Shown here piece after piece: positions 8,271 through 16,562 of a DNA stretch of 52,684 bases (the first letter of the stretch is position 1; every line of letters starts with the position of its first letter). The stretch is taken from contig DXDD01000041.1 in NCBI GenBank assembly GCA_019115665.1, forward strand, positions 1 through 52,684, written 5' to 3'. The position numbers were made by a program, and so were the translations under genes. The notes under the pieces were generated by a model that was given only the letters and a program-made list of their open reading frames with translations, was not told the origin of the DNA and searched no databases. This DNA is from Candidatus Eisenbergiella pullistercoris. Lineage in GTDB: Bacteria > Bacillota > Clostridia > Lachnospirales > Lachnospiraceae.

Positions 8271-9338
8271 ATGAGACGTCTGAAAATCTGTCAGGATGGC
8301 TGCGCCGGCGTTACGGTCGTGTCCAACCGTTTTATTGACGAGTTCATGCCGCAGGCCAACGATGCGCAGCTTAAAATATATCTGTATCTTCTCCGCGCGG
8401 TAAGCGCGGGCCTTCCTCTGGATATTTCCGAGATCGCCGACGCCTTCAACCATACGGAGAAGGATGTGATGCGCGCGCTGAAATACTGGGAAAAGCGCGG
8501 CGTGCTCCTGATGGAATGCGATACGGACGGAAACCTTTCCGGCCTGCGGCTTTGCGACCTTTCCGGCTCTGCGTCCGCGCAGCAGAAGGATGCGGCTGCC
8601 CCGGCGGCGTCCGCCGCTTCGGATCCTGCCGTTTCAGCTCCCGCAGCTTCCGACGGCTCCCGGACATCCGGGAAGGATCTCAAGCCGTCCTATTCTCTGG
8701 ACGAGCTGAAGGCCTTCCAGCAGAAGGATTCCGCCGCCCAGCTTCTGTTCATCACGGAGCAGTATCTGGGAAGAACGCTCAGCCCCTCCGACGTGAGATC
8801 CATCCTTTTCTTCTCGGACAGGCTGCATTTTTCCGACGATCTGATCGACTATCTCCTCCAGTACTGCGTGGAACGCGGGAAAAAGGATTTCCGCTATATT
8901 GAAAAAGTCGCCGTCAGCTGGGCGGAGGCCGGTGTGACCACTCCCGCCGAAGCGGAAAAGCAGGCTGTAAAATATGATAAAACCGTCTATACCATCATGA
9001 ATGCGCTTGGCAAAACGAACGCCCCCACCAGACGGGAGGCCGAGTTTATCCGCCGCTGGCGGGAGGACTACGCGCTTGAGCCTTCCATCATTCTGGAGGC
9101 CTGCGGGCGCACGGTCCTGGCCACGGACAGGCATCGTTTTGAATACGCGGACAAAATCCTTTCTTCCTGGAAGGACGCCGGCGTACGCCATCTGTCCGAC
9201 ATCGCCCGGCTGGACGAAGGCTTTCAGAAGGAAAAGCCTGCCAGACAGGGACGGGAACGTTCTGCGGACCGGTACAACCGTTTCATGCAGAACAGCTATG
9301 ATTACGACGCTCTGGAAAAGGAACTGCTGCACATCTGA
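8271..9338 (+). CDS. DnaD-domain replication initiation protein
   Basis: Primosome-type protein expected to help remodel origin DNA and recruit the helicase loader. The 355-residue protein has an N-terminal winged-helix part (DEFMPQANDAQLKIYLYLLRAV through VMRALKYWEKRGVL), an Ala/Pro/Ser-rich linker around residues 100-135, and two DnaB_2/DnaD C-terminal-type helical modules (about 150-225 and 240-310; the first includes YLGRTLSPSDV and ILFFSDRLHFSDDLIDYLL). The ATG follows AGGTGAG. The loader gene follows 29 bases later in the same operon. Two C-terminal modules is a known Clostridia arrangement. Exact role is inferred from family and neighbour. Confidence 0.88.
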   Translation: MRRLKICQDGCAGVTVVSNRFIDEFMPQANDAQLKIYLYLLRAVSAGLPLDISEIADAFNHTEKDVMRALKYWEKRGVLLMECDTDGNLSGLRLCDLSGSASAQQKDAAAPAASAASDPAVSAPAASDGSRTSGKDLKPSYSLDELKAFQQKDSAAQLLFITEQYLGRTLSPSDVRSILFFSDRLHFSDDLIDYLLQYCVERGKKDFRYIEKVAVSWAEAGVTTPAEAEKQAVKYDKTVYTIMNALGKTNAPTRREAEFIRRWREDYALEPSIILEACGRTVLATDRHRFEYADKILSSWKDAGVRHLSDIARLDEGFQKEKPARQGRERSADRYNRFMQNSYDYDALEKELLHI

Positions 9339-9367
9339 GCGCCGGTTTTATCTGAAGGAGAACAGCC

Positions 9368-10339
9368 TTGGCTTTATCAAATACGCAGTACAACACGATC
9401 ATGAGGGTATATGAGCAGAAGCAGACGAAAAACCGCCACGTGAGGGAGGACAGGCTCAGATATGTTTACGCCAACGTGAAGGGCTACCGCCTGCTGGACG
9501 AATCCGTGGCCACGCTCTCCGTTTCCCAGGGCAAAAAGCTTCTGAACGGAGATCCCGATGCTCTGACCGTGCTGAAGGAACAGCTCCGTCAGCTCAGCCG
9601 GGACAAAAAGGAGCTTCTCAGGAAGGCCGGCCTTCCCGACGATTATCTGGAGCCGGTTTACGACTGCCCGGACTGCCGGGATACGGGCTACGTCAACGGA
9701 CGGAAGTGCCACTGCTTCCGTCAGGCGGAGATCGCCCTGCTCTATCAGCAGTCCAATCTGAAGGAAATCCTGGAAAAGGAAAATTTTGACACCCTTTCCT
9801 ATGACTATTTCGATGCGGACAGCCTTCCCGCCTTTCAGGCCGCCGTCCGCATGTGCCGGGATTTCGCTTCCTCCTTCGGCTCCTCCGGCCGCAGCCTCTT
9901 CTTCTACGGAACCGTCGGCACGGGAAAAACCTTTTTAAGCAACTGTATCGCCAGAGAGGTGATCGAAGGCGGACATTCCGTGATCTATTTCAGCGCGTCC
10001 ATGCTGTTCGACATGCTCTCGCGCAATGCCTTTGATATAAAGAGACAGGATAACCTGGACTATTTATATAATGACCTTTACAACTGTGACCTGCTGGTCA
10101 TCGATGATCTGGGAACGGAGCAGAGCACGCCCTTTACGCTTTCCCATCTTTTCACCGTTCTGAACGAACGCATCAGCCGGAAAAAGAGCATGATCATCTC
10201 CACCAATCTTTCGCTCCCCGAGCTGAAGGAACGGTACCAGGACAGGATCTTCTCCAGGATCACCAGCAGCTTTGACTTCTGCAAGCTCACAGGCCCGGAC
10301 ATCCGGATGTGCAGAAAACGATTCACAAACAGAAAGTGA
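9368..10339 (+). CDS. DnaI/DnaC-like helicase loader ATPase
   Basis: AAA+ ATPase predicted to load the replicative helicase (DnaB, encoded at 37215-38555). The 323-residue protein has an N-terminal helical part, a cysteine cluster CPDCRDTGYVNGRKCHC (from residue 100) that fits the zinc-binding region of DnaI, Walker A GTVGTGKT (181-188), and Walker B LLVIDDLGTE followed by a sensor segment IISTNLS. The start is TTG, decided by AAGGAG 7 bases upstream; the next ATG is far inside the conserved N-terminus. It is downstream of dnaD and upstream of prs, with an 8-base gap to prs. Confidence 0.92.
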   Translation: MALSNTQYNTIMRVYEQKQTKNRHVREDRLRYVYANVKGYRLLDESVATLSVSQGKKLLNGDPDALTVLKEQLRQLSRDKKELLRKAGLPDDYLEPVYDCPDCRDTGYVNGRKCHCFRQAEIALLYQQSNLKEILEKENFDTLSYDYFDADSLPAFQAAVRMCRDFASSFGSSGRSLFFYGTVGTGKTFLSNCIAREVIEGGHSVIYFSASMLFDMLSRNAFDIKRQDNLDYLYNDLYNCDLLVIDDLGTEQSTPFTLSHLFTVLNERISRKKSMIISTNLSLPELKERYQDRIFSRITSSFDFCKLTGPDIRMCRKRFTNRK

Positions 10340-10347
10340 GGACTCCC

Positions 10348-11526
10348 ATGGCGGAAGAAAAAAGAAACTTGGAAACGATCCCGGCCGGCTCTCTTGGGAT
10401 CATCCCCCTGGCAGGCTGCCAGACCCTCGGCGAGCAGGTGGACCATTATCTCGTAAAATGGCGCCGGGAGCGGGAAAGCGAGCATAAAAACAGCCTGATC
10501 TTCTCCGGCTATCAGCGCGATTCCTATCTGCTCAACAGCAAGGTGCCCCGTTTCGGGACCGGCGAAGGAAAGGGCGTCATTCAGGAGTCCGTCCGCGGAA
10601 TGGATCTTTACCTCCTTGTGGATGTGGTCAACCACAGCCTGACCTATTCCCTGTTCGGCCAGGAAAACCACATGTCTCCGGACGACCATTATCAGGACCT
10701 GAAGCGCATCATCTCCGCCGTAGGCGGAAAGGCCCGCAGGATCAACGTGATCATGCCCTATCTCTACGAGGGCAGGCAGCATAAGCGCACCAGCCGGGAA
10801 TCCCTTGACTGCGCCATCGCCCTGCAGGAGCTGATCCACATGGGCGTGGAGAACATCATCACCTTCGACGCCCATGATCCCAGAGTGCAGAACGCCATTC
10901 CTCTGCACGGCTTTGAGACCGTTCAGCCCGCCTACCAGTTCATCAAGAACCTGCTTCGCAATCAGAAGGATCTGATCATCGACGCCGACCACATGATGGT
11001 CATCAGCCCGGACGAAGGCGGCATGAGCCGCGCCATCTACATCGCCAACGTGCTCGGACTGGACATGGGCATGTTCTATAAGAGACGCGACTACACCCGC
11101 ATCGTCAACGGCCGCAACCCCATCGTCGCCCATGAATTCCTGGGCTCCGACGTGGAGGGCAAGGACATGCTCATCATCGACGACATGATCTCCTCCGGCG
11201 AAAGCGTCCGCGAGGTCGCCGCAGCCCTGAAAAAGAGAAAGGCGCGCAAGATCTTCGTCTGCGCCACCTTCGGCCTGTTCACCAACGGACTGGACGCTTT
11301 CGACAAGGCCTATAAGGACGGCATCATCGACCGCGTGCTGACCACCAATCTGATCTATCAGCCCCAGGAGCTTCTGGAGCGCGAATGGTACGTCAGCTGC
11401 AGCATGAGCAAATACGTGGCTTATCTGATCGATACGCTCAATCACGACACCTCCATCAGCGATCTGTTAAGCCCCAACGAAAAGATTCAGAAGCTTCTCG
11501 GCAAGTACCGGAACGGAAAGCTCTGA
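10348..11526 (+). CDS. prs: ribose-phosphate pyrophosphokinase
   Basis: Makes PRPP from ribose-5-phosphate and ATP for nucleotide, His and Trp synthesis. The 392-residue protein is longer than classic Prs (about 315) and belongs to the clostridial long form. The catalytic flexible loop region is YLYEGRQHKRTSRESLDC, a divalent-cation site is FDAHDPR, and the PRPP-binding loop is DMLIIDDMISSGES. The start at 10348 has GTGAGGA 5 bases upstream; an in-frame ATG at 10309 would overlap the previous gene and lacks a site. Joined to the dnaD operon by an 8-base gap. Confidence 0.94.
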   Translation: MAEEKRNLETIPAGSLGIIPLAGCQTLGEQVDHYLVKWRRERESEHKNSLIFSGYQRDSYLLNSKVPRFGTGEGKGVIQESVRGMDLYLLVDVVNHSLTYSLFGQENHMSPDDHYQDLKRIISAVGGKARRINVIMPYLYEGRQHKRTSRESLDCAIALQELIHMGVENIITFDAHDPRVQNAIPLHGFETVQPAYQFIKNLLRNQKDLIIDADHMMVISPDEGGMSRAIYIANVLGLDMGMFYKRRDYTRIVNGRNPIVAHEFLGSDVEGKDMLIIDDMISSGESVREVAAALKKRKARKIFVCATFGLFTNGLDAFDKAYKDGIIDRVLTTNLIYQPQELLEREWYVSCSMSKYVAYLIDTLNHDTSISDLLSPNEKIQKLLGKYRNGKL

Positions 11527-11537
11527 TTCTTCCCGCG

Positions 11538-11571
11538 CAGGCCCGTAAGACCCCCGGTCTTTCGGGGCCTG
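11538..11571 (+). terminator. hairpin after prs
   Basis: CAGGCCCGTAAGACC pairs with GGTCTTTCGGGGCCTG around a short loop. There is no clear U-tract after it; a second small GGCGG/CCGCC hairpin follows. It could be a weak terminator or an RNA-stabilising stem before the queT leader. Confidence 0.4.
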
Positions 11572-11597
11572 CCGGCGGTCACCGCCGTAAAATGTGC

Positions 11598-11641
11598 CGA
11601 GTGTTCGCAACCTTCCACTCGTATAAACAAAACTAAAGGAG
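11598..11641 (+). promoter_or_regulatory. preQ1-I riboswitch of queT
   Basis: Stem CGAGTG (11598-11603) / CACTCG (11616-11621) encloses the loop TTCGCAACCTTC. It is followed by an A-rich tail containing AAACAAAACTAAAGGAG. This matches the class I preQ1 aptamer plan of one short hairpin whose loop forms a pseudoknot with the A-rich CUAA tail. The tail contains the queT Shine-Dalgarno AAAGGAG (11635-11641), so ligand binding should block translation. Confidence 0.85.
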
Positions 11642-11650
11642 AAAAGAAAA

Positions 11651-12145
11651 ATGAACAAGAAAAGCATTCACCTGCTCACCCAGGCGGCGATGATCGCCGC
11701 TCTCTACGTTGTGCTCACCTTTATCGCCAACGCCTTCGGCCTCGCAAATTATGCGGTTCAGGTCCGTTTCTCGGAAGCTCTTACCATTCTTCCCCTGTTC
11801 ACTCCCGCCGCCATCCCGGGGCTGTTCGCCGGCTGTCTGATCAGCAACATCCTCACGGGCTGCGCTCTTCCTGACATCGTTTTCGGTTCCGCCGCCACGC
11901 TCATCGGCGCGCTGGGAACCTGGAAGCTGGCAAAGCTTTTCCCCGATAAGCGGTTTCCCGCTCCCATTCCCCCTATTGTGGCAAATACCGTCATCGTTCC
12001 CTTTGTCCTGCGCTATGCCTATGGGATCCGGCCGCTGTGGCTTTCCTTTCTGACGGTGGGAGCGGGAGAGATCATTTCCTGCGGTATCCTCGGTCTGCTG
12101 CTTGCCTGCACGCTGAACCGGTACCGGACCCGGCTGTTTTCCTGA
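11651..12145 (+). CDS. queT: QueT-family queuosine precursor transporter
   Basis: Membrane S-component of an energy-coupling-factor transporter for a queuosine precursor such as preQ1. The 164-residue protein has about five hydrophobic segments; the early AAMIAALYVVLTFIANAFGL and the RFSEALTILPLFTPAAIPGLFAGC segment are characteristic of the family. It relies on an ECF ATPase module encoded elsewhere. The ATG is 9 bases after AAAGGAG, which belongs to the preQ1-I riboswitch; that regulation independently supports the substrate call. It converges with the 844-residue gene 15 bases further on. Confidence 0.92.
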   Translation: MNKKSIHLLTQAAMIAALYVVLTFIANAFGLANYAVQVRFSEALTILPLFTPAAIPGLFAGCLISNILTGCALPDIVFGSAATLIGALGTWKLAKLFPDKRFPAPIPPIVANTVIVPFVLRYAYGIRPLWLSFLTVGAGEIISCGILGLLLACTLNRYRTRLFS

Positions 12146-12160
12146 AGCCTGCCGTGCCGT

Positions 12161-14695
12161 TTACTGCTCCGGTATTTTCACATAGGAGACGAAGCGGTTT
12201 CCGTTCTCTTCAAACCAGGACGCCGCGTCGCCCCGTCCCATTCGGGAAACCTGCCCGGTTCCGGGATCCATCAGAATGATGTTGTGCTCGTCGAAGCCTG
12301 TGATCAGGACTGCGCTGCCATCCTCAAGGAGAGCAAGCACCGGAATCTCTCTGTCCGGATAGTACAGAACGCTTTCCAGGCTGCAGCCGGTCAGATCCAG
12401 GGCCTGGACATCCGGCAGGTTTTCCTGCAGCACCTTCGCCACCGTTTTTCCCTGTTCCAGCAGATAGCCTGTGTTTCTCGTTATGCCCTCATAGGAAAGG
12501 ATCTCGTCCAGGCAGACCTCCAGGCTGTCTCTTTCCCCGTCCGTTCCGGCCCCGTCGATCTGCGTGATCTGATTTGCCGTATGCAGCCGCTCCGTTTTCC
12601 AGATGTAGAAGCCGCTTCGCGCCGTCACACGGCCGACGCTCTCCTCCGCCAGCACAATGGCCTCTCCGGGATCCGCCGCGAAGGCCACGTCCCCATCCAG
12701 ACTGTATACGTAATAAAGCTCCTCCGTTTCCTGCGACGGCGGAATTTCCACCTCTCTGCTTCCCTCATAAAGCACTTCTCCGGGCGTAAGGATCTTCAGC
12801 TGGCCGGTCTTTACGCCGGTACGAAGCCGGATCTCCGTCAGCCTGCCGTCCCGCTCCGTGTCCGAAGTGACGATCTCGCTGATCTGTCCGTCTTCCGTCC
12901 GGCTGCTTACGATCTGATCGTCCCCGCAGACGGTATAACCGCCGAAGGCGTTTCTCTCCATTCTGCTCAGAACGATCTGATTTCCGGTCATTTCGCAGCC
13001 TGTCACATAATATCCCGCTTTTTCATAGGTCATCAGAATTCCGCCGTTCTCATCCTGAATGCGCACCTGATGCATGGGAAAGATCAGGGTTCCCGTCTCG
13101 TCGCGGAAAAGATCGGTCTGTCTGGCGATTCCATAGACAAGATCCTCTCCCATGAACCCGAGGGGCAGAATATAGTTTCCCTCTCCTGCAGGAATCTCCG
13201 TCTGCTCTCCTGTGCTCAGATTCATCAGGATCAGCGACTCCGAGGCGTATCTTTCCCCGCTCTGCCACGCGATCATCCGGTTGCTCTCCGACACGCTGCA
13301 GCCGCCCGTGCTCAGATTTTCCGCCGTCATCTCCGCCGTCCAGCTGTCCAGATGCACGCAGCAGATCCGGTCGTCCAGAAGCAGATACAGCTCATTTTTC
13401 CCGTTAATATAGGCAAGCTGTTCGATCTGCGCCTTCAGGATCCCCGGAGATTTCCGGCTGGGGAGGAAGGCCAGCTCCTCCACCGTATTGGCGGATCCGT
13501 CATAAAAATAAACCTGCACGCCGCAGCTGCCCTGTCTGCGTCCGGAGCTGATATATCCGTAGGCCATGAAAAAGACGTTTCCCGCCTCGTCCACCTGCAG
13601 AATCTTAAAATTCCTGTCGTCCGGGAAGGCCCTTTCATCCAGGCTCTCCATGTCATGGAAGGAAAACAGTCTGGCCAGCCTGCTGTCCGTCACGTTCAGG
13701 CTGTAGAGCACTCCGTTCTGGGCAAAAGCCACAACATCCCCGCCTTCGCTTTCCTCCATTTCCACATCCGTATCCCGGATGCCGAGCACCACATTCTCAT
13801 CCGCGAAGGAAGCTGCGTCTTCCGCAAAATATTCGCTCATGGTGCGCTCATAATCCAGCAGATACATCCTTTCCGCACCGCTTCTGATGCGGTACAGCTC
13901 CCTGACAAAGGCATACGCCTCCCGTCCGTCCCGGGGATAGCTGACCAGGTATTCCACGCTGACCGCCGCAGTCTGCCCGGTCATATCCAGGATGGTAAAG
14001 ACCGGCTCCGTCTCCTGCCGCACGTCCAGACCTCCCCAGCCAAGCTGATCCATACTGCTGTGGATCGTCACACGGCCCGGCGCGGAAGCATCCCCGTCCG
14101 CATTCGTCTCCATATAGACGGCAAGGGCCGCGCAGGAAGCATCGTCAAAGGTGTCCCGGCTGAAGCCGGCCACAAAATCCAGCTTTTCCTGCACGCCGGA
14201 CTCCTCCTGCTGGATCACGCGCATATAGTACAGGGCCTCTCTTCCATCCTCCAGCAGGAGCCTGAAGATCAGACTGTACTCCACGTTTTCATCGATCAGA
14301 TCCTTCAGGACGATATCCGCCCGCAGAACGCCGTTCTCTTCCGTAAGCTCCGGCGCCGCGGTATCCTCCACCAGCCGGCTTCCGTCGGCGCTTCGCACCT
14401 CATAGGACAGCGCCTCCACCGGGATCCCGCAGGGAACAATTTCCACCGAAAGTCTCCGGTCCGTCCCGACCGGCAGGATCCGCCCCGTCATGGACGCCTC
14501 TTCCATCTCATACAGATAACCGTCCATCCTGTTGACGCGCAGCCCGCCCTGGTCGATATAGACCGTCGGAAGTCTGGGCGGCTCCATCTCCGCCGTCATA
14601 TCCGTATTTCCTCTGTTTAACAGTATGCCGCTTACGATCAGCGCCGCCACGAAGACGACCGCGCATACGCAGCCTCTGATAATCGTTTTTTTCAT
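12161..14695 (-). CDS. large membrane-anchored extracellular protein, function unknown
   Basis: 844 residues. One N-terminal hydrophobic segment (about residues 7-27, GCVCAVVFVAALIVSGILL) follows MKKTIIR and looks like an uncleaved anchor, so most of the protein should lie outside the cell. The remainder is acidic and rich in short beta-strand-like stretches, including YLYEMEEASMTGRILPVG, a pattern compatible with a beta-propeller or repeated beta-sandwich fold; I see no catalytic motif. The middle holds segments such as VLYSLNVTDSRLARLFSF. The start overlaps the methyltransferase stop as ATGA. Similar proteins seem to be conserved hypotheticals of Lachnospiraceae (from memory, not checked). 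No function is proposed. Confidence 0.75.
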   Translation of the reverse strand: MKKTIIRGCVCAVVFVAALIVSGILLNRGNTDMTAEMEPPRLPTVYIDQGGLRVNRMDGYLYEMEEASMTGRILPVGTDRRLSVEIVPCGIPVEALSYEVRSADGSRLVEDTAAPELTEENGVLRADIVLKDLIDENVEYSLIFRLLLEDGREALYYMRVIQQEESGVQEKLDFVAGFSRDTFDDASCAALAVYMETNADGDASAPGRVTIHSSMDQLGWGGLDVRQETEPVFTILDMTGQTAAVSVEYLVSYPRDGREAYAFVRELYRIRSGAERMYLLDYERTMSEYFAEDAASFADENVVLGIRDTDVEMEESEGGDVVAFAQNGVLYSLNVTDSRLARLFSFHDMESLDERAFPDDRNFKILQVDEAGNVFFMAYGYISSGRRQGSCGVQVYFYDGSANTVEELAFLPSRKSPGILKAQIEQLAYINGKNELYLLLDDRICCVHLDSWTAEMTAENLSTGGCSVSESNRMIAWQSGERYASESLILMNLSTGEQTEIPAGEGNYILPLGFMGEDLVYGIARQTDLFRDETGTLIFPMHQVRIQDENGGILMTYEKAGYYVTGCEMTGNQIVLSRMERNAFGGYTVCGDDQIVSSRTEDGQISEIVTSDTERDGRLTEIRLRTGVKTGQLKILTPGEVLYEGSREVEIPPSQETEELYYVYSLDGDVAFAADPGEAIVLAEESVGRVTARSGFYIWKTERLHTANQITQIDGAGTDGERDSLEVCLDEILSYEGITRNTGYLLEQGKTVAKVLQENLPDVQALDLTGCSLESVLYYPDREIPVLALLEDGSAVLITGFDEHNIILMDPGTGQVSRMGRGDAASWFEENGNRFVSYVKIPEQ

Positions 14696-15858
14696 GAATG
14701 CTCCTGCTTTTCCAGAAGTCTCTGCAGACAGGTATTCACATGCAGAAACTCCGTCATTTCCCTGACTCCGCTCCTTCGTTTTTCCTCATCCTTCCGTTTC
14801 ACTGCCCGGATGAGGATATTCTTGGGCGTATGCTCCATATCGATGAATTCCAGGATCTGCGTCTCATATCCCTGCTCCTCCAGAAGACCGGCGCGGACCG
14901 AATCTGTCACAAGGGCGGACAGCCGCTCCCTGATCAGCCCATATTTCAGGGCAGGCTCCAGCACTTCGTTTCGGATCTGCCGGTTTACCTCATGCTGACA
15001 GCAGGGCACGGAAAGAATCACCGCCGCGTTCCATTTCACCGCCTTATACAGAGCGAAATCCGTAGCGGTATCACAGGCATGGAGCGTCACCACCATATCC
15101 ACGCTGTCCGTTCCCTCAAAGTCCGCGATATCCCCCTGCAGGAAATCCAGCTTCCGATAACCGTATTTTTCCGCAAGAGCGCTGCAGCGCCGGATCACAT
15201 CCGCCTTCAGATCCAGTCCGGTCACGCGGATATCCAGCCCGCAGAGCTCATGCAGATAATAATACATGGCAAAGGTCAGATAGCTTTTTCCGCAGCCGAA
15301 ATCGATGATCCGCACGCAGCGGTCCTTAGGAAGTATGGGCATGATATCGGCGATAAATTCCAGAAAGCGGTTGATCTGGCGGAATTTATCATACCGGCTC
15401 TTCACCGTCCTGCCGTCCTCCGTCTGGACGCCCAGATCGATCAGGAAGGGAACGGGCTTCCCCTCCTCCAGAATATATTTTTTCTTCCGGTTATGCGCCA
15501 TCCGCAGGGCATCCGGCACATTTCCCAAAGGGGCCGGCGCGCTCTCCCGCCTCCTGACCGTAACCTTTCCTTTTTTGCTCACCATCGCTTCCGCTTCAAA
15601 GCGCCGGGTCTTTACGGAAAGCTGACGGAAATCCGCCATGGCTTCAAGGACAGCCTCCCCCGCTTCTTCCTCCGTCAGATTTCTGTGAAAAACCTGATTT
15701 CCCCGGAAGCTTTCCAGCTGGAAAAGAAGTCTGTCCCGAAGCATGACCGGCCTTACCCTGAGCCGCACGTCCCCGTCCTTTTTCCGCGGGCCGCCCGCCG
15801 TCATCTGATACAGCTCTCCTGTAAGGCTTTCCTGTATGAGAGCGCGCAATTCCTCCAT
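14692..15858 (-). CDS. class I SAM-dependent methyltransferase
   Basis: 388 residues. An N-terminal region of about 150 residues precedes a Rossmann methyltransferase domain: SAM motif I is RIIDFGCGKSYLTFAMYYYL (about 183-202), motif II lies near VTGLDLKADVI, and the segment VVTLHACDTATDFAL is followed by ILSVPCCQHEVNRQI. This combination of DFGCGKS, HACDTATD and PCCQ resembles the Methyltransf_32-like group, some of which act on RNA; the substrate is unknown. The ATG is normal. Its stop overlaps the start of the 844-residue exported protein by 4 bases, so the two are translationally coupled, an odd pairing of a cytoplasmic enzyme with an exported protein. Confidence 0.85.
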   Translation of the reverse strand: MEELRALIQESLTGELYQMTAGGPRKKDGDVRLRVRPVMLRDRLLFQLESFRGNQVFHRNLTEEEAGEAVLEAMADFRQLSVKTRRFEAEAMVSKKGKVTVRRRESAPAPLGNVPDALRMAHNRKKKYILEEGKPVPFLIDLGVQTEDGRTVKSRYDKFRQINRFLEFIADIMPILPKDRCVRIIDFGCGKSYLTFAMYYYLHELCGLDIRVTGLDLKADVIRRCSALAEKYGYRKLDFLQGDIADFEGTDSVDMVVTLHACDTATDFALYKAVKWNAAVILSVPCCQHEVNRQIRNEVLEPALKYGLIRERLSALVTDSVRAGLLEEQGYETQILEFIDMEHTPKNILIRAVKRKDEEKRRSGVREMTEFLHVNTCLQRLLEKQEHS

Positions 15859-15892
15859 CTGCCGCTTCCTTTCTGCCGATCGTACCGATCAC

Positions 15893-15911
15893 AAAAGACG
15901 GCGCAGCCGTC
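15893..15911 (-). terminator. weak terminator or attenuator before the methyltransferase
   Basis: Minus strand GACGGC-TGC-GCCGTC followed by TTTTG, in the 98-base gap between the 179-residue gene and the methyltransferase. It may reduce read-through between them. Confidence 0.45.
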
Positions 15912-15956
15912 CCGCAAAGCCTTCCGCTTTTCCCGGACCTTCTGCGCCCCCTGCTT

Positions 15957-16496
15957 TCATCCGCCATACCCATTGTAATCATTTTTATCCGGATACACAA
16001 CCGGCATTTTGCCGGATTTTCTCCTTCTCCGGAAAATCTCATAATAAAGAAGGATCTGGATCAGCGTTTTCCGGTCCCGGTCATCCGCCCCGCTTTCCGT
16101 TTTGGTGAAAACGGGCTCCTGATCCGGCTTCACAGAGTCCCCTTTCTCCTGCTCCTCTTCCCTGCGGATCTGTTCCTGAATGCTCTCCGCCAGCCGGAAC
16201 AGGGCCAGTCTGTCGGGGTATTCGTCATAGATCATGCTGCCCCGGTAATCCAGATGATCCAGCATGCGGCTGATCCTCTCCAGGTATCTTCCCGCCTGCT
16301 CCGGATACAGCTGGATCAGATATTCCAGATCCCGCGTTACGGTATCCTCCTGAAACAGAAGCTCCGGGTAGGCCATATAAAACGGCAGTCCTCTCTGTCC
16401 CCGCCCGTTTATCCGGCTATGCTCCTTCCGCATAAGCTCCCGGTCTGAAAATTCTTTCCGCAAAAACCCCGCAGGGCCTGCTCCGAAATTGTCCAT
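15957..16496 (-). CDS. conserved-looking hypothetical protein
   Basis: 179 residues, soluble and highly charged. The first 100 residues contain a predicted helical part (DLEYLIQLYPEQAGRYLERI, MIYDEYPDRLALFRLAESI). A charged linker rich in Glu, Lys and Gln follows, then KTLIQILLYYEIFRRRRKSGKMP near the C-terminus. No cysteine cluster, signal peptide or enzyme motif is seen. The ATG has AGGGA upstream. It lies between the DUF4129-like gene (66 bases upstream) and the methyltransferase. I do not recognise the family; coding is supported by its position and site. Confidence 0.7.
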   Translation of the reverse strand: MDNFGAGPAGFLRKEFSDRELMRKEHSRINGRGQRGLPFYMAYPELLFQEDTVTRDLEYLIQLYPEQAGRYLERISRMLDHLDYRGSMIYDEYPDRLALFRLAESIQEQIRREEEQEKGDSVKPDQEPVFTKTESGADDRDRKTLIQILLYYEIFRRRRKSGKMPVVYPDKNDYNGYGG

Positions 16497-16562
16497 ATGA
16501 TCCCTTCCCTGGCCGCCGCAGCGGCATATTCTCTTTTTTATGGTTTATCATATGCACCTTTC

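Noticed and set aside
10309..10347. Longer N-terminus for prs from an ATG at 10309
   Set aside because: It overlaps the loader gene and has no ribosome site; GTGAGGA precedes the ATG at 10348.
12284..14620. A 778-codon open frame on the plus strand
   Set aside because: It mirrors the 844-residue minus-strand gene, has no ribosome site and a composition typical of antisense reading of GC-rich coding DNA.
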